64,000 nucleotides of DNA from Clostridia bacterium (GCA_017503785.1 JAFVSK010000006.1:114074-178073), one strand, 5' to 3'; positions 43,966 to 52,852 are shown, counted from the first letter of the stretch. Notes: generated by a model from the sequence alone, not told the origin. A program made the numbers and translations.

Positions 43966-44541
43966 ATGTCAGCCAAAGAACGCTTTATTGAGGTGTACAA
44001 ACAACACATTCACCGCGAAGGTGCCGATAAATTTCTGGAGTATCTGCAATCCAACGCCAGCGATTTTTTTGAAGCGCCTGCCAGTACGCGGTTTCATTTG
44101 TCCCACAAGGGCGGCTTGTGTGAGCACAGCCTGAACGTGTACGATTGCTTGGTAAGCTATCTGAACCGCGTGAACAACACCTACGGCCTGCAATTCAGCG
44201 AGGAAAGCATTGCTCTCGTGTCGCTGCTGCACGACGTATGCAAGATCAACGTGTACCGTCCCGGCACCCGCAACGTCAAGCGCGACGGCAAATGGGAAAC
44301 GGTAGATACCTTTGAATTCGACGATCAGCTTCCCTACGGCCACGGCGAAAAATCGGTGTACATTCTGTCGGGCTATATGCGCCTCACGCGGGAGGAAGCC
44401 TTTGCCATTCGCTATCACATGGGCTTCGCCGGTACCGAGGACGAACGCAACGTGGGCAAAGCGTTCGAAATGTTCCCGCTGGCGTTTGCGCTGTCGGTCG
44501 CCGATATGGAAGCCACCTATTTCGTGGAGGGAAAACAATGA
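43966..44541 (+). CDS. HD domain protein (putative phosphohydrolase)
   Basis: 191 residues. HD motif: H in KGGLCEHSLNVYD and HD in ALVSLLHDVCKINVY, then HGEKS and a further His in RYHMGF. Related proteins act on nucleotides or small phosphoesters; no partner domain is present. ATG at 43966 (SD GAAGGA); the frame is open far upstream into the divergent gene but the promoter fixes the start. The stop overlaps the methyltransferase start (ATGA). Confidence 0.82.
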   Translation: MSAKERFIEVYKQHIHREGADKFLEYLQSNASDFFEAPASTRFHLSHKGGLCEHSLNVYDCLVSYLNRVNNTYGLQFSEESIALVSLLHDVCKINVYRPGTRNVKRDGKWETVDTFEFDDQLPYGHGEKSVYILSGYMRLTREEAFAIRYHMGFAGTEDERNVGKAFEMFPLAFALSVADMEATYFVEGKQ

Positions 44542-45701
44542 GCGACACACCGCGCACCCTGCCCCGCTGCCCGCTGTCGCGCAAGTGCGGCGGCTGCCAG
44601 CTGCAGAACATGGACTACGCGCGCCAGTTAAAATACAAGCAGGAAACCGTGGTATCGCTACTGGGCAAATATCACCGTGTCGCCCCCATTCTCGGCATGG
44701 AGCGGCCGTATTACTACCGCAACAAGGTGCAGGCGGCGTTTGGCCTCACCCGCAGCGGCGAGGTGATCTCGGGTGTCTATCAATCCAGCTCGCATCGCAT
44801 CGTCAAGGTAGATTCCTGCCAAATTGAAGACCAAGCAGCCGACCGCATTGTCGTTACCATCCGCAAGCTGCTGCCGTCGTTCCGTATTCTTCCGTATAAC
44901 GAAGACAGCCACCGCGGCTTTTTGCGCCACGTGCTGGTGCGGCGCGGCTTTCAAAGCGGACAGATCATGGTGGTACTGGTTGGTGCCAATCCTATCTTTC
45001 CCATAAAAAAGAAATTTACTGCCGAGCTGTTGCGCCGTCACCCCGAAATTACCACCGTGGTGTTTAATATCAATCCGCACCACACCAGTATGCTGCTGGG
45101 TGAGCGCGAAGAAGTGCTGTTCGGCCGCGGGTATATTGAAGATACGCTGTGCGGCTGCACCTTCCGCATTTCGGCGCGTTCGTTTTACCAAATCAATCCC
45201 ACACAAACCGAGCGGCTGTATCGCACCGCGCTGGACATGGCCAAGATCACCGAAACCGACACCGTGCTCGATGCGTATTGCGGCGTGGGCACCATCGGCA
45301 TCGTGGCTGCAGGGCGCGCCAAGCAAGTGGTGGGTGTCGAGCTCAACGGCGATGCCGTGCGCGATGCTCGGGTGAACGCCCGCCGCAACGGCTTGGAGAA
45401 TATCGCCTTTGTGCAGGGCGATGCCGGCGAATACATGGTGGAACTGGCCGGAAGCGGCGGGAAGATCGACGTGGTCGTGATGGACCCGCCCCGCGCCGGC
45501 AGCGATATGCCGTTTTTGCAATCGCTGCTCACGCTGGCACCGTCACGCGTGGTGTATATTTCGTGCAATCCCGAAACACAAGCGCGCGACCTGCGCGTGC
45601 TCACCCAAGGCGGCTACCGTGTTACCGGTATTCAACCGGTCGATATGTTCCCTCACACCCAACATATAGAATGTGTCGTATGCCTGGAAAAGCGGGCTTA
45701 A
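44538..45701 (+). CDS. 23S rRNA/tRNA uracil-C5 methyltransferase family (RumA/TrmA type)
   Basis: 387 residues. N-terminal iron-sulfur Cys cluster (CPLSRKCGGCQLQ) without a TRAM domain, SAM motif DAYCGVGTIGIVAA, DPPRAGSD, and catalytic Cys in VVYISCNPETQARDL. It makes m5U in rRNA (RlmC/RlmD type) or tRNA. The missing TRAM domain makes it shorter than RlmD (about 430-450). Coupled to the HD gene by a 4-base overlap. Confidence 0.87.
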   Translation: MSDTPRTLPRCPLSRKCGGCQLQNMDYARQLKYKQETVVSLLGKYHRVAPILGMERPYYYRNKVQAAFGLTRSGEVISGVYQSSSHRIVKVDSCQIEDQAADRIVVTIRKLLPSFRILPYNEDSHRGFLRHVLVRRGFQSGQIMVVLVGANPIFPIKKKFTAELLRRHPEITTVVFNINPHHTSMLLGEREEVLFGRGYIEDTLCGCTFRISARSFYQINPTQTERLYRTALDMAKITETDTVLDAYCGVGTIGIVAAGRAKQVVGVELNGDAVRDARVNARRNGLENIAFVQGDAGEYMVELAGSGGKIDVVVMDPPRAGSDMPFLQSLLTLAPSRVVYISCNPETQARDLRVLTQGGYRVTGIQPVDMFPHTQHIECVVCLEKRA

Positions 45702-45706
45702 CAAGC

Positions 45707-45736
45707 AAAAAAGCAGGGTTATCCCCTGCTTTTTTT
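45707..45736. terminator. bidirectional terminator
   Basis: Arms AAAAAAGCAGGG / CCCTGCTTTTTT between the methyltransferase gene and the convergent small gene. The small gene's stop codon lies inside the hairpin loop. Confidence 0.85.
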
Positions 45737-45943
45737 ATTATTTAATAAATGCTTTTTTATCCAGTTTTTAACCTTGTTACGCTTTAATCGCCAATCATAT
45801 TGCGGAAAGCAATACAAATAATAATCGCATTCATCACAACAACATTCATATTCGGGATGCTCACCATTCCCGAGGCATCTGCGACCTTGTCTTGATGGGG
45901 TTAACGGTGTGCAAGTTCCGTCAATTATTTGCTTTTTTCTCAT
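45719..45943 (-). CDS. small Cys-rich protein of unknown function
   Basis: 74 residues, basic at both ends with a central Cys/acidic cluster (GEHPEYECCCDECDYYLYCFPQYDW), a possible metal-binding site. No signal or TM segment. Good SD (GAGG, 9 nt) supports translation although the gene is short. It is preceded by a structured RNA with its own promoter and terminator (45963-46129), only about 20 nt before its ATG. I do not recognise a named family. Confidence 0.6.
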   Translation of the reverse strand: MRKKQIIDGTCTPLTPSRQGRRCLGNGEHPEYECCCDECDYYLYCFPQYDWRLKRNKVKNWIKKHLLNNKKSRG

Positions 45944-45962
45944 AGCTTTTTACCTCACAATT

Positions 45963-45988
45963 AAAAAAGCACACCCCGAAGGGTGTGC
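45963..45988 (-). terminator. terminator at the end of the structured RNA
   Basis: Minus strand: GCACACCC-TTCG-GGGTGTGC followed by six T. The UUCG tetraloop is very stable. It stands between the structured RNA and the small Cys-rich gene's SD. Confidence 0.88.
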
Positions 45989-46129
45989 CGAAAAAGTGTT
46001 TCCCTCGGTTTCGCTACCACACTACACCGATAAATATCCGCAAGGGAATAAGAGAAAACACCTTTTACCAAGGTAGTTTCTCCCTTACGGATATAACTAT
46101 TTATCAACTATAAAAGTGTAGTGTGGTAT
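45963..46129 (-). ncRNA. structured RNA (ncRNA or leader/riboswitch-like), about 165 nt
   Basis: Promoter TTTACT-17-TAAAAT (46164-46136, minus) predicts a start near 46129. The RNA then forms a 13-bp closing stem (46116-46128 with 46015-46027), a second stem of 7 bp (GATAAAT/ATTTATC) with bulges on the 5' side, a 14-bp stem with one G-U pair (46081-46094 with 46034-46047) and an apical hairpin (46070-46074 with 46060-46064). Bases 46066-46054 can alternatively pair over 13 bp (two G-U) with 46003-45991, giving a pseudoknot. A UUCG-loop terminator closes it. No known family could be assigned from memory. Confidence 0.6.
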
Positions 46130-46135
46130 AGTTGT

Positions 46136-46164
46136 ATTTTATCACACTTATATTCAAAAGTAAA
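46136..46164 (-). promoter_or_regulatory. promoter of the structured RNA
   Basis: Minus strand: TTTACT (46164-46159), exactly 17 bp, TAAAAT (46141-46136). Confidence 0.65.
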
Positions 46165-46187
46165 GGCACTTTTAAAGCATATACAAA

Positions 46188-46217
46188 AAAAGAGCCACCC
46201 AAGCGGGTGGCTCTTTT
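46188..46217 (-). terminator. terminator after the CD1247-like gene
   Basis: Arms AAAAGAGCCACCC / GGGTGGCTCTTTT with an AAGC loop, with a T-run on the minus strand. Confidence 0.88.
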
Positions 46218-46225
46218 GGTTTTAC

Positions 46226-46663
46226 TTATTCGTCGCACTCGTCGCAGCAGCAATCGCAATCGTCGTCGCACTCGTCGATTTCGAACTCCAACGGCTTGCC
46301 GCAGTTGGGGCACTCGATACCGCCGTCGAGCAGGGTATCTTCGTCGACCATGAACTCCTCTTCGCAAGCGGGGCACGTGATCTCAAAGAACTCGCCTTCG
46401 CAGCAATCGCAGTCGCAATCGTCGTCATCGCACTCGTCGTACTCATCGTAGTAATCGGTTTCCAGAGCATCCAGATCCTCGTCGATGGTGTCGACCTGCT
46501 CGCCCATTTCCTCAACAACGGCTTCCAGATCTTCCACGCTGAGCGCCACGTCGGACAGAACGTCCATAATGGCCTTCAGGATCTTGCCTTCCTTGGTGTC
46601 AACGTTGATCTCCATGCCCTCGATGAGGCCCTTGAGATACGCAACCTTTTCCGTGATCGTCAT
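46226..46663 (-). CDS. CD1247-type acidic zinc-ribbon protein
   Basis: 145 residues. Conserved N-terminal helix (MTITEKVAYLKGLIEGMEINVDTKEGKILKAIMDVL), a strongly acidic Asp/Glu/Cys stretch, a zinc ribbon (CPACEEEF...CPNCGKPL) and a Cys/Asp tail. This matches the conserved clostridial family named after CD1247; function unknown. It follows efp closely (23-base gap) and probably shares its transcript. SD AAGGAGG. Confidence 0.78.
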   Translation of the reverse strand: MTITEKVAYLKGLIEGMEINVDTKEGKILKAIMDVLSDVALSVEDLEAVVEEMGEQVDTIDEDLDALETDYYDEYDECDDDDCDCDCCEGEFFEITCPACEEEFMVDEDTLLDGGIECPNCGKPLEFEIDECDDDCDCCCDECDE

Positions 46664-46686
46664 AGCAATAACCTCCTTAATTGTGC

Positions 46687-47244
46687 TTACGCACGCTCCA
46701 TATACTCGCCCGTGCGGGTGTCGACGCGGATCATTTCACCCTCGTCGATGAACAGGGGCACGCGGATCTCCGCGCCGGTTTCCAGCGTGGCGGGCTTGGT
46801 GGCGTTGGTAGCCGTGTCGCCCTTGAAGCCGGGATCCGTCTGCGTGACCTGCAGCTCAACAAAGTTCGGGGGCTCCACGCCAAACACGTTGCCCTTGTAG
46901 GACAGAACGCGGCAGATCATGTTTTCCTTCACGAACTTGAAGTTGTCGGACAGGATGTCTTTACCGATCGGAACCAGCTCGTAGGTTTCCTGATCCATAA
47001 AGTAGTACAGATCGCCGTCGTTGTAGGAATATTCCATTTCCTTTCTCTCAACAAAGGCGGTCGGGTACTTGTCGTTGGGGTTAAAGGTACGCTCCACCAC
47101 GGTGCCCGCAATTACGTTGCGGATCTTGGTGCGAACGAAAGCCGCACCCTTACCGGGCTTCACGTGCTGGAATTCAACGATTTGATATACGTTGCCATCC
47201 ATTTCAAAAGTAACGCCGTTTCTAAAATCACCTGCAGATACCAT
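46687..47244 (-). CDS. efp: elongation factor P
   Basis: 185 residues, standard length and three beta domains: [38 protein letters not shown] (loop tip with K in PGKGAA), then MQETYELVP-like [14 protein letters not shown] and C-terminal [16 protein letters not shown] rescues ribosomes stalled at polyproline. The ATG at 47244 has CGGAGGA; the upstream extension to 47328 has no SD. Confidence 0.95.
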   Translation of the reverse strand: MVSAGDFRNGVTFEMDGNVYQIVEFQHVKPGKGAAFVRTKIRNVIAGTVVERTFNPNDKYPTAFVERKEMEYSYNDGDLYYFMDQETYELVPIGKDILSDNFKFVKENMICRVLSYKGNVFGVEPPNFVELQVTQTDPGFKGDTATNATKPATLETGAEIRVPLFIDEGEMIRVDTRTGEYMERA

Positions 47245-47326
47245 TTTGCAATCCTCCGTTATACTTTGCTGCCTATATTTTACCTCATAATCTGCTCTTT
47301 TGCAAGCCCTATTTAAAAGAAATCGC

Positions 47327-47355
47327 AAAAACCGGCGGTAAAATTTACCGCCGGT
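47327..47355 (-). terminator. terminator after the EF-G-like gene
   Basis: Arms ACCGGCGGTAAA / TTTACCGCCGGT with a T-run on the minus strand. Confidence 0.82.
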
Positions 47356-47363
47356 CTGCTATT

Positions 47364-49436
47364 TTATTCTTCGTCCACCTTATTCTCGGCAATGACCTTC
47401 TGTGCCACCGGTGCGGGAGCTTCCTCGTAGCGGGCAAACTCCATGGTGAAATAACCGCGACCCTGCGTGGTGGAACGCAGCATGCTGGAATAATCACCCA
47501 TTTCGGCCATGGGCACCTCGGCGGTGATGCAGGTGATACTGTGATCCTCTGCCGTGGGCTCCATGCCGATCACACGGCCGCGACGCTTGGTGATATCGCC
47601 CATGATATCACCGGTGTTGTCGTTGGGCACGTAGGCGCACACCGTACCGTAGGGCTCCAGCAGCACGGGCGAAGCCTGTGCAATACCGGCCTTATACGCC
47701 AGCGAAGCCGCCGTTTTAAACGCCATTTCCGACGAATCGACCGGGTGATACGAACCGTCAACCAGCGTGGCCTTCACGCCCACCAGCGGGAAGCCGGCAA
47801 GCACGCCGTGCTGCGCACTGTCACGCAGGCCCTTTTCTACTGCCGGGAAATAGTTCTTCGGCACCGAGCCGCCGAACACGGTTTCCTCAAACACCAGTTC
47901 CTCGCTGTCGCACGGCTCGAACTCGATCCACACGTCGCCAAACTGGCCGTGACCGCCCGACTGCTTCTTGTGGCGACCCTGCACCTTCACCTTACCGCGA
48001 ATGGTTTCACGGTAGGGCACCTTCGGATTTTGCAGCAGCACTTCCACGCCGAACTTGCTCTTCAGTTTGGAAACAACGACCTCCAGATGCTGCTCACCCA
48101 AGCCCGACAACACCTGCTCCTTGGTTTCCGTGTTGTGCTCCAGTGCAATGGTGGGATCCTCCTCGCGTAAGCGATTGAGACCCGAAACGATCTTTTCTTC
48201 GTCGCCCTTATTCTTGGCATACACAGCCATGGAATGGGTGGGCGCCTCATAGGGTACGCCGGGCAGCACCACCGGACGAGCGGGGGCGCACAGCGTATCG
48301 CCGGTATTGGTGGAAGCCAGCTTTGCTACCGCACCGATATCACCGGCAGGCACGCACGCCACTTCCTCCTGCTTTTTACCGCGCACCATAAACAGTTTAC
48401 CCAACTTTTCATTGGCACCGGTACGCATATTCATTAAGGTGCAATCGGACGTAACGGTACCGCTGACGACCTTGAAATACACCAGCTTACCCACAAACGG
48501 GTCAACCACCGTTTTAAACACGGTAGCCACCGCCTGCGCCTGCTCGTTCACCTTCAGTTCCACCGGCTCGCCGTTGGAATCCACACCCGTTTCACCGGCC
48601 ACGGTTTCCGCCCACGGCGCCAGCCACATGAGGCCGTTAAGCAGCTGATCGATGCCTTCCATCGTTTGCGAAGCACCGCAATACACCGGCAGGATCTCAC
48701 CGCGACGTACACCGGTTGCCAAGCCGAGGATCAGCTCGTCGGGCGTGAAGTCGACACCGGAGAAATATTTTTCCATTAAGTCCTCGCTGGTTTCCGCCAC
48801 AGCCTCATTAATGGCGGTACGCAAGCCGTCTAAGCGGTGGCCCATATCCGGAATGGGACATTCCACCGCCTTGCCGTTTTCGTACTTGTAGGCTTTATAC
48901 TCCAGCAGGTTCACATAGCACTGTACCTTGTGATCTACCACGTGCGGAACCACCAGCGGGCAAACCGCCGGACCGAAGATGGTTTTCAGTTCTTCAAACA
49001 CGCGATAGAAATCGGCATGCTCGCTATCCAGCTTGTTCACAAACAATAACTGCGCGATGCCCTTTTTCTTGGCCGCAGCACGCGCCTTTTGGGCACCTAC
49101 GGTAACGCCGCTCTTACCCGACAGCACGATCACCGCACTACCGGCTGCACGGATACCCTCGCTCATGCCGCCGGCGAAATCGAACGAACCGGGCGTATCC
49201 AACAGATTGATCTTGGTATCCTTCCATTCTACGGGGAGTACCGACAAGGAAACCGACGCACCGCGTTTGATCTCTTCGGGGTCAAAGTCGCAAAGGGTAT
49301 TACCGTCTGCCACTTTACCTAAACGGTCGGTCAGACCGGTGATGTAAGCGATTGCTTCCGCCAGCGAGGTCTTACCCGTGCTGGCGTGGCCTACAAGTGC
49401 GACGTTGCGGATATGTTTGGCATTGTACTGTTTCAC
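47364..49436 (-). CDS. EF-G-like translational GTPase (EF-G2/FusA2 type)
   Basis: 690 residues with the full EF-G domain order. G1 is GHASTGKTSL instead of AHIDAGKTT, G3 is LDTPGSFDF (residues 80-86) where the catalytic His of DTPGH is Ser84, G4 is NKLD. Domain IV and V are present (GGHGQFGDVWIEFEP, LEPYGTVCAYVPNDNTGDIMGDITKRRG). It therefore belongs to the EF-G-like paralogues and is not the main EF-G; function probably specialised or slow in GTP hydrolysis. GTG start, SD AGGGGAG. Strong codon bias suggests good expression. Not linked to rps genes. Confidence 0.87.
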   Translation of the reverse strand: MKQYNAKHIRNVALVGHASTGKTSLAEAIAYITGLTDRLGKVADGNTLCDFDPEEIKRGASVSLSVLPVEWKDTKINLLDTPGSFDFAGGMSEGIRAAGSAVIVLSGKSGVTVGAQKARAAAKKKGIAQLLFVNKLDSEHADFYRVFEELKTIFGPAVCPLVVPHVVDHKVQCYVNLLEYKAYKYENGKAVECPIPDMGHRLDGLRTAINEAVAETSEDLMEKYFSGVDFTPDELILGLATGVRRGEILPVYCGASQTMEGIDQLLNGLMWLAPWAETVAGETGVDSNGEPVELKVNEQAQAVATVFKTVVDPFVGKLVYFKVVSGTVTSDCTLMNMRTGANEKLGKLFMVRGKKQEEVACVPAGDIGAVAKLASTNTGDTLCAPARPVVLPGVPYEAPTHSMAVYAKNKGDEEKIVSGLNRLREEDPTIALEHNTETKEQVLSGLGEQHLEVVVSKLKSKFGVEVLLQNPKVPYRETIRGKVKVQGRHKKQSGGHGQFGDVWIEFEPCDSEELVFEETVFGGSVPKNYFPAVEKGLRDSAQHGVLAGFPLVGVKATLVDGSYHPVDSSEMAFKTAASLAYKAGIAQASPVLLEPYGTVCAYVPNDNTGDIMGDITKRRGRVIGMEPTAEDHSITCITAEVPMAEMGDYSSMLRSTTQGRGYFTMEFARYEEAPAPVAQKVIAENKVDEE

Positions 49437-49620
49437 AAAAGACTCCCCTTTCCGGCAGCGTTATGCGGCTGCCGCACGAAAAATTTGACAATAATACACA
49501 AAAAATTCAACGTGTACGATCGTTCTTTATTCATTATAACCTATAGCATTGGAAATTTCAATAGGAAAATGTAAAAAAAATCCCCACAGCTTTTCAGCCG
49601 CGGGGATCAGCAAACGTTCT

Positions 49621-51987
49621 TTAGTTTTTGGCAAAAAGCAGGGCGATCAGCGACAGCAGCAGCGAGCCGCCCACCAGATACTCAATGGCATACAGCGGCG
49701 GGAACAACGCACCGCCCAGCAAGGCGGGAATGGCCATCATCACAATGCCCGCAAGACCAACCAACGCCTGCAGCACGGCGAACAACCGCACGCCCGTGCG
49801 CAACCGACGGCATTTCGCCAAGGCAGTTAAAATGCCCAAGGCACCACCTGTGGACACGATCTCGGCAGGCTCCGATTCCGTGGTACCCGTAACCAGCGAT
49901 TCGAACGAACGACCGGCAGGTGCGTTCAGCAGCTCCACGTAATAGCCGTTCAAGCCGAACACCGACGTCACCAACGACTCCGTCACGTTTTGATCGCAGG
50001 TGCGAATGAGCAGCGTAATACGGCGATCGGTGAGCGATTTCAGAATACGGTGCACCGTGGGATCGGCAATATAGCTCACCACGAACATAGCCGAAAGCTC
50101 GCCGGCAATCGACAGATACACCAGCTGGCGGCCGTTCTTGGCGTAGCGCTCCTCGTAATCCTTCGACGGAATGTCAATACCGTGATTATCCAGCAGCTTG
50201 CGGTTACCGATGAGAATACGGCGACCGCTGATCCAGCCGGAAAGGCCCATATCCTGCTCATACACCAGGGTGTCTACCTCGTGCAGCATATCCACCTTAT
50301 TCAGGATCATTCGACGGAACACGTGCGACAGCGGCCCGCCCGCACGGATGGACACCGAGGCCGCATCCAAAATGGCTTCGTCAACGCGCGTGCCGGAGAA
50401 CGTCTTAATACCGTGCAGCAGCACACTGTTTTCGGGGAATAGCTCCATGGCATCCAGCGCCACTGCGTGCGAATTGCCGTAAACCTCGGCAGCGCGATAG
50501 TCGGCAATCACCGTTTTCAGCTCACGCGCTTTCTTATCGGCAGCAAACAGGGCCGTACCCAACGAAACCAGCATCAGCATCGGTGTCGAAATGGCCAGCA
50601 TGCCGCACAGCAGCGTAACGGCAAAGATCCACGAAGTAAGACCGCTGATGATAAGATACACCAGCGAAACCAGCACCGACACCGCCACCGTAACCGGCAA
50701 ATACCAGCGCAAGAAGCCGGCTGCAGGATCGTAGCCCTGCTCCTCGGCATACACTTCCGTTCCTTCGGTGACTCGGAAATAGGCCACACGCGGCACACCC
50801 ATCGGCACCGCAGGACGGCCGATCTCCTCGGCCAGCAGATCGTCGGTAATGCGCTTCACCGCCAGCTTTTCACCCTTGGACGACAAAATGGCGAAATCGC
50901 GCACGGTACGGTTGAGCTCCAAACGGTGCGTGATCTGCATCAGCAACAACCCGAAGCCCACAATACCCGTCAGCACGGGTGCCGAGCCGTCGGCCACGCC
51001 GGTGGTGTTCAGCGCCAGCAGTGCGGTATGCACGGCAGTCAGCAACGCCGCAATTCCGATAACGCCCTCCGTGGTGAGCGCCTTTTGCTTGAACAGCGCC
51101 GTAAAGCCACGGCGAAGATGTGCGCCGTTTGCCACCATCAGCACCACAAACAGCACCAAATGCATCACCAGATAGGTAATGGGATCAATGGCAATGGCGG
51201 GCGATACCACCGATACCGCTGCAATAACGAACAGAATAAATTCCAACAGCACGCTCAATAGCAGCGTAATACCCGAACGGTGCACCTGCTGCTGCAGCTG
51301 CTGACGTACCGCGGTGAGCGATACGGTGTCAAGCGTTTCTTGGATCGGCGCGGCATCCTCATCAGTCTCGGCTTCCTCGCCGTCGGTTTCGGGAACCACC
51401 TCTTGTGCCGCTTCACTTTCGTTTTGTGCTGCTTCCGCCAACTCGCGCTCGTGCTGTTCCCGGCGCTGTGAAAAATCTTGAATTTTTTCCTGACGGATCC
51501 GACGCAGCGTTTCTTCGCGACCCGGTTCGGGCTCTGCCTCCTCGTCGGTTTCCTCGGCAAAGCCGTCCAGCATCATCTGAGCAGGCTCCTCCTCGGCCAT
51601 TTCACTGCCGCCGCTTTCAGCCATTTCGATGGTGCGGGTCTTCCCCATGTCATCGTTTCCCGAAAGCGAGATCTCACGCGTGTGTTCCTCGATCTCCTCT
51701 TCCGACTCCTCGAACACGCGCACCGTATCGTCAACAAGCACTTCGGGTTCTTCCGTGAGCAGTTTTTCCTTTTTCCGCCATGCAAACCATTTGCGGCGCT
51801 TCTTCTTGGGCTCCTCCGCCGGCGGAGGAATCAGCTCGCTGATCGGCTCGATCGCTGCCGTGGGCTCCTCCACCTCGCCACCCACCGTGGGGAACTCCGT
51901 GGTGGTGGATTTCTCCTCATCCACCGTGGGCTCCGCCGCTGCGTGGCGTGCGGTATATTCCTGGACTTCCTTGTTTTTCTTCTTCAT
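49621..51987 (-). CDS. P-type-ATPase-like multipass membrane protein without DKTGT motif
   Basis: 788 residues. A Glu-rich cytoplasmic N-terminus (about 1-235) precedes TM pairs (about 240-360 and 440-500). The following soluble part aligns by eye with the P/N domains of P1B-type ATPases: STP in the membrane helix where CPC would be, VALDAMELF (D512) where FDKTGT would be, ILIGNRKLLDNHGI, GRQLVYLSIAGELSAMFVV with ADPTVHRILKSL (near 640) and IRTCDQNV where TGDN would be. The Asp is kept but KTGT and TGD are lost, so ATP-driven transport is unlikely. Two final TM helices. ATG at 51987, 5 bases after the rlmB stop. Confidence 0.65.
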   Translation of the reverse strand: MKKKNKEVQEYTARHAAAEPTVDEEKSTTTEFPTVGGEVEEPTAAIEPISELIPPPAEEPKKKRRKWFAWRKKEKLLTEEPEVLVDDTVRVFEESEEEIEEHTREISLSGNDDMGKTRTIEMAESGGSEMAEEEPAQMMLDGFAEETDEEAEPEPGREETLRRIRQEKIQDFSQRREQHERELAEAAQNESEAAQEVVPETDGEEAETDEDAAPIQETLDTVSLTAVRQQLQQQVHRSGITLLLSVLLEFILFVIAAVSVVSPAIAIDPITYLVMHLVLFVVLMVANGAHLRRGFTALFKQKALTTEGVIGIAALLTAVHTALLALNTTGVADGSAPVLTGIVGFGLLLMQITHRLELNRTVRDFAILSSKGEKLAVKRITDDLLAEEIGRPAVPMGVPRVAYFRVTEGTEVYAEEQGYDPAAGFLRWYLPVTVAVSVLVSLVYLIISGLTSWIFAVTLLCGMLAISTPMLMLVSLGTALFAADKKARELKTVIADYRAAEVYGNSHAVALDAMELFPENSVLLHGIKTFSGTRVDEAILDAASVSIRAGGPLSHVFRRMILNKVDMLHEVDTLVYEQDMGLSGWISGRRILIGNRKLLDNHGIDIPSKDYEERYAKNGRQLVYLSIAGELSAMFVVSYIADPTVHRILKSLTDRRITLLIRTCDQNVTESLVTSVFGLNGYYVELLNAPAGRSFESLVTGTTESEPAEIVSTGGALGILTALAKCRRLRTGVRLFAVLQALVGLAGIVMMAIPALLGGALFPPLYAIEYLVGGSLLLSLIALLFAKN

Positions 51988-51992
51988 AGCAG

Positions 51993-52760
51993 TCACTCCA
52001 CTGTTTTTATACCCAACCGCTGTCGGGCCGCCTCATACACCATAATGCCGCAAGCGACCGAGGCGTTGAGCGAGTTGATATTCCCGCGCATCGGCAGGGA
52101 CAGGATTCCGTCGCATTGTTCACGCACCAAGCGGCTGATGCCGTGCCCCTCCGAACCGACCACCAGCGCCACCGCACCGGTAAGATCGGTTTGGCACCAT
52201 TGGCTGCCGTCCATATCCAGGCCGTACACCCACAAGCCGCGTTCCTTTAAACGCCGCAGCGTTTCCGTGAGATTCGATACCCGCGCCACCGGCACGTATT
52301 CCACCGCACCGGCCGAGGTTTTCGCCACCGTGGCATTCAAGCCGACCGAGCGGCGTTTGGGGATGATAACACCGTGGCAGCCCGCTGCTTCGGCACTGCG
52401 GAGAACGGCACCCAAATTGTGGGCATCCTCCAAGCCGTCGCACACCAGCACGAACGGCGGCTCGCCGGCTTGTTCGGCACGCAGGAGAATATCTTCTACC
52501 GAGGCGTATTCCTTGCAGGCAGCAAACGCCACGACCCCTTGATGGTTGGCACCGCCCACCGTGGTAAGCTTGCGCACGTCCACATCCTTCACCGGTACAC
52601 CGGCTTCGCGGCATTTGGCACGAATGGCGTTGATACTGCCGTTTCGCTCGCCCGTGGCGATCCATACGCTATCCAACGCACGACCCGACCGCAGCGCCTC
52701 TGTAACGGCGTTTCGGCCGACGATGCGATCCTCCGGAATTTCGGTTACCGGCTGCTGCAT
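51993..52760 (-). CDS. rlmB: 23S rRNA (guanosine-2'-O)-methyltransferase RlmB family (SpoU)
   Basis: 255 residues. N-terminal substrate-binding domain (IVGRNAVTEALRSGRALDSVWIA), then the SPOUT knot: VCDGLEDAHNLGAVLRSAEAAGCHGVIIPKRRS (motif 1, N and R), LVVGSEGHGISRLV (motif 2) and MRGNINSLNASVACGIMVYE (motif 3). It methylates a ribose 2'-OH in 23S rRNA. The ATG at 52760 has GAGG at 9 nt. Upstream in the same transcript as the P-type-like gene. Confidence 0.92.
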   Translation of the reverse strand: MQQPVTEIPEDRIVGRNAVTEALRSGRALDSVWIATGERNGSINAIRAKCREAGVPVKDVDVRKLTTVGGANHQGVVAFAACKEYASVEDILLRAEQAGEPPFVLVCDGLEDAHNLGAVLRSAEAAGCHGVIIPKRRSVGLNATVAKTSAGAVEYVPVARVSNLTETLRRLKERGLWVYGLDMDGSQWCQTDLTGAVALVVGSEGHGISRLVREQCDGILSLPMRGNINSLNASVACGIMVYEAARQRLGIKTVE

Positions 52761-52852
52761 ACGCAAAAACCTCACATTTCCCCTTATAATGCTTCAGTAT
52801 AACATATAAAATTCAAAAATGGAACCCCCTTTTTGCTGTTTAGTAAAAAACC

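Noticed and set aside
45963-46030. T-box leader (GTGTGGTAGCGAAACC resembles the T-box sequence)
   Set aside because: The invariant TGGNACC is not matched (TGGTAGC), no stem I AGAGA or specifier loop is visible, and the segment pairs fully in the closing stem.
51478-52542. 354-codon plus-strand ORF over the P-type-like gene and rlmB
   Set aside because: Shadow in another frame; crosses the boundary between two real genes.
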